A stretch of 64,000 bases of DNA from Andeanibacterium sp035497315 (GCA_035497315.1 DATJDU010000029.1:14161-78160); one strand, 5' to 3'. Numbered from the stretch's first letter, positions 11,142 to 18,949 are shown. Numbers and translations: made by a program. Notes: a model not told the origin generated them from the letters alone.

Positions 11142-11792
11142 ATGACGATTCCCGAGGACATTTTCACCGAACAGGAAGATGTGAACCCCGATACGCTGGC
11201 CAATCTCGGCCCGCTGCGGCGCTTCGCCGGCATCTGGGAAGGCAATCGCGGCACCGATATCGCGCCCAAGGCGGAAGGCCCGGACGAAAGCGAATATTTC
11301 GAACGCATCGTGATGCAGCCGATCGATCCGCAGTCCAACGGCCCGCAGCTGCTCTATGGCCTGCGCTATCACCTCCACGTCAACACGCCGGACGAGGACA
11401 TCACTTTCCACGATCAGGTGGGCTACTGGTTGTGGGAACCGGCCACCGGCCTCATCATGCAATCGCTGGCGATCCCGCGCGGGCAGGTGGCGCTGGCATC
11501 GGGCCATGCCGGGCCGGACGATACGAAGCTGGTGCTGGAAGCGAAACGCGGCACCACCGAATTCGGCATCGCCTCCACCACTTTCCTCGAGCAGGCCTTC
11601 CGCACCGATTCGTACCGGATCGAAGTTGAATTCCACGAGGACGGCAGCTGGAGCTATGTGCAGGACACGGTGATGATGGTGCGCGGCCAGACCGAACCCT
11701 TCCACCACCGCGACAACAACCACCTGACCAAGGTGGGCGAGGTGGACATCAACCCCTGGCTGAAGATCGTGCGGGGGCAGGCCGCAGGTTAG
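11142..11792 (+). CDS. Nitrobindin-like / FABP-family heme-binding beta-barrel protein
   Basis: A 216-residue soluble protein. The start MTIPEDIFTEQED follows a GGAG box spaced six bases; the open frame upstream is not conserved-looking. The segment LGPLRRFAGIWEGNRGTDIAPK matches the opening of the DUF1794/THAP4-type beta-barrel family, and the HFHxN-like end is seen as EPFHHRDNNHLTKV. Proteins of this family bind heme or small ligands; no ligand can be assigned here. It is divergent from rimP and stands alone. Confidence 0.7.
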   Translation: MTIPEDIFTEQEDVNPDTLANLGPLRRFAGIWEGNRGTDIAPKAEGPDESEYFERIVMQPIDPQSNGPQLLYGLRYHLHVNTPDEDITFHDQVGYWLWEPATGLIMQSLAIPRGQVALASGHAGPDDTKLVLEAKRGTTEFGIASTTFLEQAFRTDSYRIEVEFHEDGSWSYVQDTVMMVRGQTEPFHHRDNNHLTKVGEVDINPWLKIVRGQAAG

Positions 11793-12237
11793 ATTGCCTC
11801 ACCCCACTACGTCATCCCGGCGAAAGCCGGGATCGCTGGCGGGTGGGCGCCTTACCTTCGTCATTCTGGACGTGACGCCATTTGCGGACGCCCCTACCTC
11901 CGCCCGTCCTGAGCTTGTCGAAGGACGCGCGCCAGCGCTTGCCCAACAAAGGGATATGGGGCTGACGGTTTCCCGCGTCCTTCGACAAGCTCAGGACGAA
12001 CGGGGGTGGTGGATTGGGATAAGGATTCTACTCGCTTACCTTCGTCATTCCCGCGCAGGCGGGAACCCAGTTCAACGGTTGCCGCTGGGTTCCCGCCTTC
12101 GCGGGAATGACGAATTGGGGTGCTGGCAGCTAACCACCCGAATTTGCCGAATGCCGCCATTCCGGAAACGCCAACATTGCGGACATTGGACCATTGGTTA
12201 TCCTGCGCGGATCTGCGGCAAGATTGAAGGACTTTGA
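11793..12237. repeat. Repeat-rich intergenic region (REP-like hairpins)
   Basis: 445 bases without a credible gene. Three palindromic units are visible. At 11814-11833 an 8-bp stem closes a GAAA tetraloop (ATCCCGGC/GCCGGGAT). At 11905-11929 and 11974-11998 two perfect inverted 25-base copies of a unit with core GTCCTGAGCTTGTCGAAGG face each other across 44 bases. At 12043-12112 two 28-base arms built on CGTCATTCCCGCG match except at one position and enclose a 14-base loop. Related units occur near 30231, 46449 and 62165, so these are dispersed chromosomal repeats. Confidence 0.85.
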
Positions 12238-12525
12238 TTGGCAAGAGCGAAACTGATGGGCCGTTGGGCGGCTGGCCTTGCCTTCGGGGCAATGGCATTC
12301 TTCCTTGCGAGCATAGTCAGCTTTTTGGGCGGCTACCCTTTGACGGGGATGGCCTTCGTTTTCCTTGCGCCGATCTCGATGTTCGCAGCAATGGCCATCA
12401 CGTTGTACTCGGTCTTGGCCGTCAAGTGTTCTGGCTGCGGCGAGCGGTTCTTCTCGATCACTTTCCTAGTCTGGCCGTTCGAAAATAAGTGCGCCAATTG
12501 CGGCGCAGCATCTAGGACCGACTGA
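12238..12525 (+). CDS. Small membrane protein with C-terminal zinc ribbon
   Basis: A 95-residue protein of unknown function. The TTG start is preceded by AAGGA at six bases; an ATG 18 bases later (LMGRW) is the alternative. Two hydrophobic segments (about residues 9-31 and 39-60) are followed by two CxxC pairs (KCSGCGERF and KCANCGAAS) that could form a zinc ribbon facing the cytoplasm. It stands alone between the repeat region and a convergent gene. Coding status is supported by the paired cysteines and the ribosome-binding site only. Confidence 0.55.
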   Translation: MARAKLMGRWAAGLAFGAMAFFLASIVSFLGGYPLTGMAFVFLAPISMFAAMAITLYSVLAVKCSGCGERFFSITFLVWPFENKCANCGAASRTD

Positions 12526-12646
12526 GGGTCTGCTTCCCACCCCAATTCAGCCATCAAGACACCAATCGACCCCGCCTGAAAGTGGACGGTCATTTAGCCT
12601 GTCATCTGTCCACGCACCCGGCGCCCGGGTCACTCCCAAAAAGGGT

Positions 12647-13540
12647 TCAGTCCTCCTGCCTTTCCTCTTCGGGAAGCGGGCCGGCAAAGGAAATCCTCCC
12701 TCCCTCGACGGCCCACATGCCCCTGTTCGGCGTAGTGACCACGATCATGCCAATGGGAAGGTATCGGCTCACAAAGGCGTGAATTTCGGTCGGGTAGGGA
12801 TCAAGCAGGTGCGTTACGACCAGCGCCTCGGGCTCGACCGGCGCGTCGGCCTTGCCCTTCTTCTTTTTCTTTCCGTTTCCCTCGCCACTGCCAAAGGGAG
12901 CGTCGAAGCAGGAATTGAGAAAACGCCGGGAATAGCCAGCCTTGCCATCCGGTCCGACATCCACTCTGAAATGCCCTCCCAGCGGATAGGAAGCGTTCGA
13001 AACCGGCGCGGTCATCAGGTAGGCAGACACAATATCGTTGGCGTCGGGGGGCAGGACAATCGTGTTCGGGCGCTGGTCCGAGCAGAAGCGATAGTCTTTC
13101 GCGATTACCTCGGCGATTGCCGCATCGCGAGCGGCAACGAGACGCTGCGCAAGAGGCGACAGTTCCGCTCGGTCGGCGGCGGCCAATATTCCGCCACCCA
13201 CGACCTTTCCTTCGCGAACATCATACCGGGCGAACTCCCTGAGGGCGCCATCCACCTCACCGTAAAACACGGCCTCAAGCAGGCCATCCTCGCCGGGAAT
13301 GACGATGTAGCCGCGCAATTGTTCCTGCGGCAGCTTACCCAGTCGGGGCAGGAAACGGTCCGTGGCTTGCCAGGCAGCCTGATCGTAAAGAAACATCTCG
13401 CGGCCGATCCTTTCGGCCTCCGCCACTTCGGCTGCGTAGGATCTCTCCCCCTCGACAGCCGCCAGACCTGTATCTTCCGCCGCTGCCGGCACCTGAAATG
13501 CTACGACAATGGCAGCGCCGAGAATCGCCTTCCAACGCAT
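12647..13540 (-). CDS. Exported protein of unknown function
   Basis: A 297-residue protein that I do not recognise. It has a Sec signal peptide (MRWKAILGAAIVVAFQVPAAAED, cleavage near residue 21). The mature part contains a charged helix, a segment ending in DYRFCSDQRPNTIVLPPDANDIVSAYLMTAP, a second cysteine (RRFLNSCFDAPFGSG) that could pair with the first, and a lysine-rich run GKKKKKGK. It ends in an acidic tail. Probably periplasmic. No operon partner; the neighbour upstream is the divergent rnk gene. Confidence 0.65.
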   Translation of the reverse strand: MRWKAILGAAIVVAFQVPAAAEDTGLAAVEGERSYAAEVAEAERIGREMFLYDQAAWQATDRFLPRLGKLPQEQLRGYIVIPGEDGLLEAVFYGEVDGALREFARYDVREGKVVGGGILAAADRAELSPLAQRLVAARDAAIAEVIAKDYRFCSDQRPNTIVLPPDANDIVSAYLMTAPVSNASYPLGGHFRVDVGPDGKAGYSRRFLNSCFDAPFGSGEGNGKKKKKGKADAPVEPEALVVTHLLDPYPTEIHAFVSRYLPIGMIVVTTPNRGMWAVEGGRISFAGPLPEEERQED

Positions 13541-13812
13541 ATGTCCCCCTCCTGCTGCAGCGGATTATGCGGACTGCTCCACCCTGTGGCCAGCCCAAAC
13601 CCGCCTCCCCACCCACCGGCGATTGACTTGCCGCCCCGCTGGTGACAGCCTGCGCGCATGAACCGGCACTTCTTCCGACATCTGGGTGGTCAACTCCTCG
13701 CGGGCATCTAGCCCCGGGTCCGGTGCGCACAGGCCCCGTGCCCGGGGCGAACTTCCGAAGACCGATCGCGGCGCAGCGCCGCACTGATCCCCTTTCTGAA
13801 GGTGCCAGCACC

Positions 13813-14223
13813 ATGACGCATATGAAGGCCACACGCAGGCCGCCCATCCACATGATCGACAGCGAGGCCGAAAGCCTCTCCAACCTCGCCATCGGCAATG
13901 CCGAGCGCTTTCCCGAAGCGAGCGAGTTGCTGCTGCGCGAGATCGACCGCGCCCGGCTGCATCGGCCCGGCAAGCTTCCGCCCGGCATCGTCACCATGAT
14001 GTCCACGGTGGAATTCGCCGACGATTCGCATGAGGCCGGCCACAGGGTCCAACTGGTCTATCCGGGGCAGGCGGATATCTCGGCGGGCAAGCTCTCCATC
14101 CTCACTCCGGTGGGCGCGGGGCTGATCGGGCTGGCGGAAGGGCAATCGATCATCTGGCCCGGCCGTGGCGGCAGCGAACGCGTGCTCACCATCCGCAAGG
14201 TCACGCAGCCCCAGCCGGCCTGA
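13813..14223 (+). CDS. rnk: Rnk-type regulator of nucleoside diphosphate kinase (GreA/GreB C-terminal fold)
   Basis: A 136-residue protein starting MTHMKATRRPPIHMID. The C-terminal two thirds show the GreA/GreB C-terminal domain (VTMMSTVEFADDSHEAGHRVQLVYPGQADISAGKLSILTPVGAGLIGLAEGQSIIW), and the short N-terminal helices lack the long coiled coil of GreA, which is the Rnk arrangement. Rnk binds RNA polymerase and in other bacteria affects nucleoside diphosphate kinase levels. It ends 15 bases before the convergent pspF. Confidence 0.8.
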   Translation: MTHMKATRRPPIHMIDSEAESLSNLAIGNAERFPEASELLLREIDRARLHRPGKLPPGIVTMMSTVEFADDSHEAGHRVQLVYPGQADISAGKLSILTPVGAGLIGLAEGQSIIWPGRGGSERVLTIRKVTQPQPA

Positions 14224-14237
14224 GCGTCGCCGCGTGC

Positions 14238-15257
14238 CTATTGCACCAGGCCATGCTTCCTGATGCAATGGCGCAGCTGGTCATAGGTCAGACCGAGCGC
14301 CTTGGCCGTCTGCCGCTGGTTCCAGCGGTAGCGGCCGAGGGCGTTTTCGAGGATCGCCTTCTCATGCGCATCCACTGCGGCGCGCAGATCGGAGATGTCG
14401 TCATAATCGGGGCCTTTGAGCACAGGCTCCGGCCTTTTCTGCGCGCGCTCGGTGCCCTTGTGCACACTCTCGCCAAGGGGTTTCCAGGGGCTGTCGAAGG
14501 GGTCGAACTGGACGTGGCCGATGGGTTCTTCCCAGTCATCCCAACGGTAAACCGAGCGTTCCACCACGTTTCGCAGTTCGCGGACATTGCCCGGCCAGGC
14601 GTAATCCTCGAACTGGCGCTGGACATGCGGGGCATAGCCGGGCCATGCCTCCCACCCCAGTTCGGCGGCCATCCGGCGGCCAAAATATTCAGCTAAAACA
14701 GCAACATCCCCTTCCCGCACCCGCAGCGGCGGCAGGGTGATGACCTCGAAACTCAGCCGGTCGAGCAGGTCGGAACGGAACCGCCCCTCACTGGCAAGGC
14801 GCGGCAAATCCTCATTGGTGGCGGCCACGATCCGGACATCCACCCGGATCGGCCGGGATGATCCGATGCGCGTAACTTCGCCATATTCCACCGCGCGCAA
14901 CAAGCGTTCCTGCGCCCCCATGGAAAGCGTCGCCAATTCGTCGAGAAACAGGGTTCCCCGGTCCGCCTCCTCAAACCGCCCGGCTCGCGCGCGGGTAGCA
15001 CCGGTGAATGCCCCGGCCTCATGCCCGAAAAGCTCCGCTTCGATCAGCGTTTCCGGCAAAGCCGCGCAGTTCAGCACCACAAGGGGCTCTTCCCAGCGGT
15101 TGGACAGGCGGTGGAGGCGTTCGGCGATCAGTTCCTTGCCGGTCCCGCGTTCCCCGATAACAAGCACCGGACGGCGCATGGGTGCGGCGCGGCTGGCACG
15201 TTCCACCGCGTCAAGAAATGCGCCGGATTGGCCAATGAACTGGTTCCCCCGATCCAT
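14238..15257 (-). CDS. pspF: Sigma-54-dependent activator PspF
   Basis: A 339-residue enhancer-binding protein with no receiver or sensory domain. The start MDRGNQFIGQSGAF is the family opening. Visible motifs are Walker A GERGTGKE (35-42), the sigma-54-contacting GAFTGA loop (82-87), Walker B FLDE (104-107), and a Fis-type helix-turn-helix at 309-339 (NQRQTAKALGLTYDQLRHCI). It activates sigma-54 polymerase and is normally held inactive by PspA. It is divergent from the pspA operon; two copies of ATTTCCCAAC sit just upstream of its start. Confidence 0.95.
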   Translation of the reverse strand: MDRGNQFIGQSGAFLDAVERASRAAPMRRPVLVIGERGTGKELIAERLHRLSNRWEEPLVVLNCAALPETLIEAELFGHEAGAFTGATRARAGRFEEADRGTLFLDELATLSMGAQERLLRAVEYGEVTRIGSSRPIRVDVRIVAATNEDLPRLASEGRFRSDLLDRLSFEVITLPPLRVREGDVAVLAEYFGRRMAAELGWEAWPGYAPHVQRQFEDYAWPGNVRELRNVVERSVYRWDDWEEPIGHVQFDPFDSPWKPLGESVHKGTERAQKRPEPVLKGPDYDDISDLRAAVDAHEKAILENALGRYRWNQRQTAKALGLTYDQLRHCIRKHGLVQ

Positions 15258-15275
15258 GCCCCAGTCTATAGCGTA

Positions 15276-15305
15276 ATTTCCCAACTGGTAGCAATATTTC
15301 CCAAC
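15276..15305 (+). promoter_or_regulatory. Candidate PspF upstream activating sequence
   Basis: Two exact direct repeats of ATTTCCCAAC at 15276-15285 and 15296-15305, 20 bases apart (about two helical turns), located 54-83 bases upstream of the sigma-54 promoter and just outside the pspF start. The same ten bases occur upstream of a second sigma-54 unit at 28274-28283 on the minus strand. Position and spacing fit an enhancer for PspF; the assignment to PspF is inference. Confidence 0.6.
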
Positions 15306-15358
15306 ACCCACTCGCCCGCTGATATTCAAATTGGCTTATTTCCGGGCTCCAAACAGTT

Positions 15359-15375
15359 TGGCACGCCCCTTGCTA
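15359..15375 (+). promoter_or_regulatory. Sigma-54 promoter of the psp operon
   Basis: TGGCACGCCCCTTGCTA matches the sigma-54 consensus TGGCACG-N4-TTGC(A/T) at every conserved base, with the invariant GG and GC ten bases apart. It lies 34 bases ahead of the first start codon (15410), divergent to pspF. This makes the operon directly dependent on RpoN and on an activator. Confidence 0.9.
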
Positions 15376-15409
15376 ATTCCGCGGTACGAATTCTGAAGGG
15401 AACCGAACC

Positions 15410-15565
15410 ATGTATGATCGCCGTTTTTTCCGCAGCACGCTGGGCAAGGCTGCCGCCATCAGCGTTGCCGCGATGCTGGCACTCAACATGCTTGCCCTGA
15501 GCCAGCAGCTTCAGGCCGCCCCTGCTCCGCTGGCTCTGGCCACGCAGGCAGTGGAACTGGCGTGA
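15410..15565 (+). CDS. 51-residue hydrophobic peptide, first gene of the psp operon
   Basis: Begins MYDRRFFRSTLGK after the box GAAGGGAA, continues with one hydrophobic segment of about 18 residues (AAISVAAMLALNMLALSQQ) and ends in an Ala-rich tail (TQAVELA). The basic N-terminus plus hydrophobic core look like an uncleaved signal anchor or small membrane protein. It is the first possible product after the sigma-54 promoter. A peptide of similar size and layout precedes the second PspC-like gene at 28118. I recognise no family. Confidence 0.6.
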   Translation: MYDRRFFRSTLGKAAAISVAAMLALNMLALSQQLQAAPAPLALATQAVELA

Positions 15566-15771
15566 CCAGGCAGGACAACGATCCGCTCAGCCCGATCGGG
15601 CCGGAGCGTCGGGCAATTCGCCTGGACGGGACCCAGTCCCCCCGTCCGGGCACCCGGCCTCCGGCCCAGGCCGGGAATGAAACGCGCCGCGCTCGCCTCG
15701 ATGCCGAGACGGAACGGCTACGGCGCAGCGCCGAACCGACCCGCAATATCACCCTTGGAGGAGTCCCCTGG

Positions 15772-16458
15772 ATGGGCATTTTCTCGCGTACCCGCGACAT
15801 CATCGCCGCCAATTTCAGCGATCTGCTGGACCATGCCGAAGACCCGGCCAAGATGATCCGCATGATCATCCTCGAAATGGAGGAAACGCTGGTGGAAGTA
15901 CGCGCCAGCGCGGCGCGCACCATCGCGGACCAGAAGGAAATGCACCGCCACACGATGAAGCTGGAACGGCTCCAGGCGGATTGGGGCGAAAAGGCCCAGC
16001 TCGCCCTTTCAAAGGACCGCGAAGATCTCGCTCGAGCGGCGCTGGTCGAAAAGCGCAAGGCCGCCGATATGGCCGATCAGCTCAAGGCCGAGATCGCGGT
16101 ACTGGACGATGCCCTGCGCGCTTATGAGGTTGATATCGAGAAGCTGCAGAACCGGCTGCGCGAAGCCCGCAGCCGCCAGACCCAGATCGCCGCGCGGCTG
16201 GAAAGTGCCGAGAACCGGGTGAAACTGCGCACCTTGCTCGCCACCGAGCGGGTGGACGAGGCGATGGCCCGGTTCGACCAGCTCGAACGCCGGGTGGATT
16301 ATGCCGAAGGCCGGGCCGACGCCCTGCGCATCGCCGAAGGCGGCCAGCCAAGCCTTGCCGACGAGATCAACGCCCTCGCCGGTTCGGACAAGATCGATGA
16401 GGAACTGGAAGAAATGAAGCGCGCGCTCGGCATGGGCGGCGAAGGCAAGGGGGAATAA
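15772..16458 (+). CDS. pspA: Phage shock protein A
   Basis: A 228-residue coiled-coil protein of the PspA/IM30 (ESCRT-III-like) family that stabilises stressed inner membrane and inhibits PspF. The start MGIFSRTRDIIAANFSDLLDHAEDPAKMIRMII follows GGAGGAG at seven bases; the amphipathic helix at residues 1-20 is the membrane anchor. The rest is long helices, ending in a short Gly-rich tail. The frame stays open 70 codons further upstream and begins at a GTG that overlaps the stop of the 51-residue peptide, but that extension is low-complexity and lacks a good ribosome-binding site. Confidence 0.95.
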   Translation: MGIFSRTRDIIAANFSDLLDHAEDPAKMIRMIILEMEETLVEVRASAARTIADQKEMHRHTMKLERLQADWGEKAQLALSKDREDLARAALVEKRKAADMADQLKAEIAVLDDALRAYEVDIEKLQNRLREARSRQTQIAARLESAENRVKLRTLLATERVDEAMARFDQLERRVDYAEGRADALRIAEGGQPSLADEINALAGSDKIDEELEEMKRALGMGGEGKGE

Positions 16459-16461
16459 GAC

Positions 16462-16755
16462 ATGGAGGGTTTCGTCGCTATTGTAGCGATCTTCGTCGCT
16501 CTTCCGTGGATCATCTTCCACTACATCACGAAGTGGAAGACTGCCGCGACCATCACGACCGATGACGAGGCATTGCTGGAAGAACTCTACCAGCTCGCCC
16601 GCCGCCTGGACGAACGCATGGACACGGTGGAGCGCCTGGTGGCGGCAGACAATCCGGATTTCCGCCCTGCCCGGATCATTCCAGACCTTGAAGCCGACAA
16701 TCAGAAGCTGCGTGACCTTGAACGCATGCTTGCCGAAAAGGGATCGAAGAAATGA
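16462..16755 (+). CDS. pspB: Phage shock protein B
   Basis: A 97-residue protein with one N-terminal transmembrane helix (GFVAIVAIFVALPWIIFHYI), then a coiled-coil segment with the PspB-type stretch ARRLDERMDTVERLVAADNPDFR. PspB partners with PspC in sensing envelope stress and freeing PspF from PspA. It is longer than E. coli PspB by an extra C-terminal helix. It starts three bases after pspA and overlaps pspC by four bases. Confidence 0.88.
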   Translation: MEGFVAIVAIFVALPWIIFHYITKWKTAATITTDDEALLEELYQLARRLDERMDTVERLVAADNPDFRPARIIPDLEADNQKLRDLERMLAEKGSKK

Positions 16756-17132
16756 ATACGCCTCGCACCACGCTGTATCGCGACACACAAAACAGCAAGC
16801 TCTTCGGCGTCTGCGCGGGCATTGCGGATTATACCGGGATCGACATCCTGTGGGTCCGCATCGGTTTTATCGTCTCACTCTTTACGCCGATGTCCGGCTT
16901 CACCGTGCCCGGCTATATCATCGCCAGCTTCCTGCTGAAGAAGAAGCCGCCATACCTCTATACCGACAAGGAGGAGCAGCAATATTGGCAGGGCGTGCGC
17001 CAGTCGCCCAAGCGTACCACGCGCGAGATCCGCGCCCGCTTCCGCGACATCGACCGTCGCCTGGCCGAAGTGGAGAGCTTCTACGTCTCCAGCAATCCGC
17101 GCCTTTCGGCCGAAATCGAGCGCCTGCGCTGA
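16752..17132 (+). CDS. pspC: Phage shock protein C
   Basis: A 126-residue inner-membrane protein with a PspC domain: YRDTQNSKLFGVCAGIADYTGIDILWVRIGFIVSLF, a short helix TVPGYIIASFLLKKKPP, and a cytoplasmic or periplasmic C-terminal helix that ends LAEVESFYVSSNPRLSAEIERLR. It overlaps pspB by four bases (ATGA). A second, shorter PspC-like protein is encoded at 27784-27996 under its own sigma-54 promoter. Confidence 0.93.
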   Translation: MNTPRTTLYRDTQNSKLFGVCAGIADYTGIDILWVRIGFIVSLFTPMSGFTVPGYIIASFLLKKKPPYLYTDKEEQQYWQGVRQSPKRTTREIRARFRDIDRRLAEVESFYVSSNPRLSAEIERLR

Positions 17133-17159
17133 AGCGCGGCATCTTCAGGGGGAAATAGG

Positions 17160-17462
17160 ATGGACGCAGGAAGCCTTGCGCTGCTGATCCCGATTCTGGG
17201 CATGTCGATCCCGATCATCGCGATCTGGACCCGACATCGCCAGAAGATCGCGGAAATGGAAATCCATGCCACGGCCGAACTGAGCGCAGAAAAGGCCGCG
17301 CAATATGCAAGCCAGGTGAAAGAGCTGGAGCAGCGCGTCCGAGTGCTCGAGCGGATCGTGACCGACAAGGGCTATAACGTGGCCAGCCAGATCAAGGCCC
17401 TGCGTGACACACGCAAGATGGAGACGCTGCAGCGCGGCCGCCAGATTGAGGGAATCGATTGA
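17160..17462 (+). CDS. PspB-like small membrane protein 1
   Basis: A 100-residue protein with an N-terminal hydrophobic helix (GSLALLIPILGMSIPIIAIW) and a C-terminal coiled coil containing RVRVLERIVTDKGYNVASQIKALRD. The LERIVTD core resembles the end of PspB and recurs in the two following genes. It begins 27 bases after pspC and its stop overlaps the next start (TGATG). Function is not known; the position argues for a role in the Psp response. Confidence 0.75.
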   Translation: MDAGSLALLIPILGMSIPIIAIWTRHRQKIAEMEIHATAELSAEKAAQYASQVKELEQRVRVLERIVTDKGYNVASQIKALRDTRKMETLQRGRQIEGID

Positions 17463-17836
17463 TGAACGGCGGATTTCAGAGCTTCCTACCCTATCTGGGC
17501 TGGATCGTGGGCGGCGCCTTCGTGGTGAGCATCGCCGGCATATTGGGCTGGGTACACACCACCAAATTGCGCATCCAGCATGGCTATCCGCTAGAGGGCA
17601 TGTGGGGCCAGTCGCTGAAGCCGGAGATCAATTCGCAAGGTATGGAACGCGTGCGTCTGCTAACGCAGGAAAACGCCGCCCTGCGTGCCGAGATGGCATC
17701 CGTGAAGGATCGTCTGGCCGTGGTGGAACGGATCGTAACCGACCGGGGTTTCGACGTTGCCCGCCAGATCGAGAGCCTGCGCGATGCCGACCAGCACCCG
17801 CTGGCCGAAGCCGTCCGCGACAAAGCCGTGAACTGA
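17462..17836 (+). CDS. PspB-like small membrane protein 2
   Basis: A 124-residue protein, start MNGGFQSFLPYLGW at an ATG overlapping the previous stop. One transmembrane helix (about residues 10-30: YLGWIVGGAFVVSIAGILGWV) is followed by a periplasmic- or cytoplasmic-side linker and a helix with DRLAVVERIVTDRGFDVARQIESLRDADQ, clearly related to the preceding and following proteins. Tandem arrangement suggests duplication and divergence of a PspB-type ancestor. Confidence 0.75.
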   Translation: MNGGFQSFLPYLGWIVGGAFVVSIAGILGWVHTTKLRIQHGYPLEGMWGQSLKPEINSQGMERVRLLTQENAALRAEMASVKDRLAVVERIVTDRGFDVARQIESLRDADQHPLAEAVRDKAVN

Positions 17837-17864
17837 CGCCCGGGGAACAAGGGGAGTTCGATCG

Positions 17865-18206
17865 ATGCAATATGGTGCCGAATTCGTCCTCGCGATCATT
17901 GCCCTGGCAATGCTCTCGGGGGTGATCAAATCCGCCATTCGCGCCAAACACGGCTCGCGCGAACGCGGCTCGCCCTTCGACCACCGCCGCCATGGTGGCC
18001 AGCGAGAGAGCGCGGAAGTGGAAGCGCTCAAGGCCGAAAATGCGCGCCTTGTGGACCGGCTGGAAGCCTCGGAAGACCGGCTGGCCGTGCTGGAGCGGAT
18101 CGTGACCGATCCCAGCTACAATCTGGCCAGCGAAATCGAGGCGCTGCGCGATGCGGACGAGGCCGCCGCGCGAAACAAGGCGCTGCGCGACCAGCAAAGG
18201 AATTGA
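17865..18206 (+). CDS. PspB-like small membrane protein 3
   Basis: A 113-residue protein with an N-terminal hydrophobic helix (EFVLAIIALAMLSGVIKSAI), a basic linker (HGSRERGSPFDHRRHGG), and a helix bearing EDRLAVLERIVTDPSYNLASEIEALRDADE. It shares the LERIVTD core and the trailing IxxLRDADx motif with protein 2. It begins 28 bases after the previous gene behind the box AAGGGGAG. Confidence 0.75.
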   Translation: MQYGAEFVLAIIALAMLSGVIKSAIRAKHGSRERGSPFDHRRHGGQRESAEVEALKAENARLVDRLEASEDRLAVLERIVTDPSYNLASEIEALRDADEAAARNKALRDQQRN

Positions 18207-18217
18207 GGAGGAGGCCG

Positions 18218-18469
18218 ATGATTGCCGAGATTCTGAGTGACGAGTTGCTGATCGCCTGCACTTCGCTGCTTGGCCTGCTGATCCTGTCCGCCACCGTATT
18301 GCGCGGCTGGCAGGGCTGGCTGGCGCTTAAAGGCAGGGAATTGGAAGCTCGCCGCCCTCGTTCCGAAATCGAAGGCCGCGCCAGCGAAGGCGCCGCGCGG
18401 ATCGAGATTGCGGATTTGAAAGAGCGCATCCGCAAGCTGGAAGCCATCGCTTCGGGGGTGGACCTCTAG
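18218..18469 (+). CDS. PspB-like small membrane protein 4 (short)
   Basis: An 83-residue protein. The ATG at 18218 is chosen because GAGGAGGAGG lies just ahead; a TTG 15 bases earlier is possible. One transmembrane helix (LLIACTSLLGLLILSATVL) is followed by a coiled coil ending LKERIRKLEAIASGVDL, which matches the PspB-like core but lacks the trailing IxxLRD segment of its neighbours. It ends 24 bases before sufE and may close the psp transcript. Confidence 0.65.
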   Translation: MIAEILSDELLIACTSLLGLLILSATVLRGWQGWLALKGRELEARRPRSEIEGRASEGAARIEIADLKERIRKLEAIASGVDL

Positions 18470-18493
18470 GCTAAGCTTGCTAGAGGCCCCAAG

Positions 18494-18901
18494 ATGCGCA
18501 GCCTCGACGACATCCGCGAAGAATACGAATTCCTGGAAGGCGATGAACGCTATCGCCTGTTGATCGAACTGGGCCGCGAGTTGGAAGACATGCCCGAAGC
18601 GCTGAAGACCGACGCTACTCTGGTGCGCGGCTGTTCGGCCAAGGTGTGGGTCTATCCAACCCAAACTGGCAATTCGCTCCATTTCCTAGCCGACAGCAAC
18701 GCCGCCATCACCAAGGGTATCGTCGCACTGGTACTCAGCGCCGTGCAGGACAAACCGGCTGCAGATGTGGCTCGGATGGATATCACCGCCGCGCTGGAAC
18801 CCTTCGAACTGAAGAAGCAGCTCAGTTCCAATCGTACCCAGGGCGTCCCCAACATGATCGCTCTGGTGAAGGAACACGCGGCGCGGATCGCTGATCTGTG
18901 A
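18494..18901 (+). CDS. sufE: SufE family cysteine-desulfurase partner
   Basis: A 135-residue protein that takes sulfur from the SufS cysteine desulfurase for Fe-S cluster assembly. The acceptor cysteine is Cys47 in ATLVRGCSAKVWV, and LADSNAAITKGIVALVLSAV follows as in the family. It starts 24 bases after the last psp gene on the same strand, so stress induction through read-through from the sigma-54 promoter is possible. The other suf genes are not in the window. Confidence 0.93.
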   Translation: MRSLDDIREEYEFLEGDERYRLLIELGRELEDMPEALKTDATLVRGCSAKVWVYPTQTGNSLHFLADSNAAITKGIVALVLSAVQDKPAADVARMDITAALEPFELKKQLSSNRTQGVPNMIALVKEHAARIADL

Positions 18902-18949
18902 TACAGACCCCCAACACCCTATTTATCGAATCCAGACAGGAATAATTAC

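Noticed and set aside
12333..12593. 86-codon minus-strand frame opposite the zinc-ribbon gene.
   Set aside because: It is antisense to a frame with paired CxxC motifs and a good ribosome-binding site; its own product has no recognisable feature.
13658..13748. 17-codon frame (MNRHFFRHLGGQLLAGI) followed by a GCCCCGGG/CCCGGGGC hairpin upstream of rnk, as an attenuator leader.
   Set aside because: No run of regulatory codons, no alternative hairpin and no T-run; rnk is not a biosynthetic gene.
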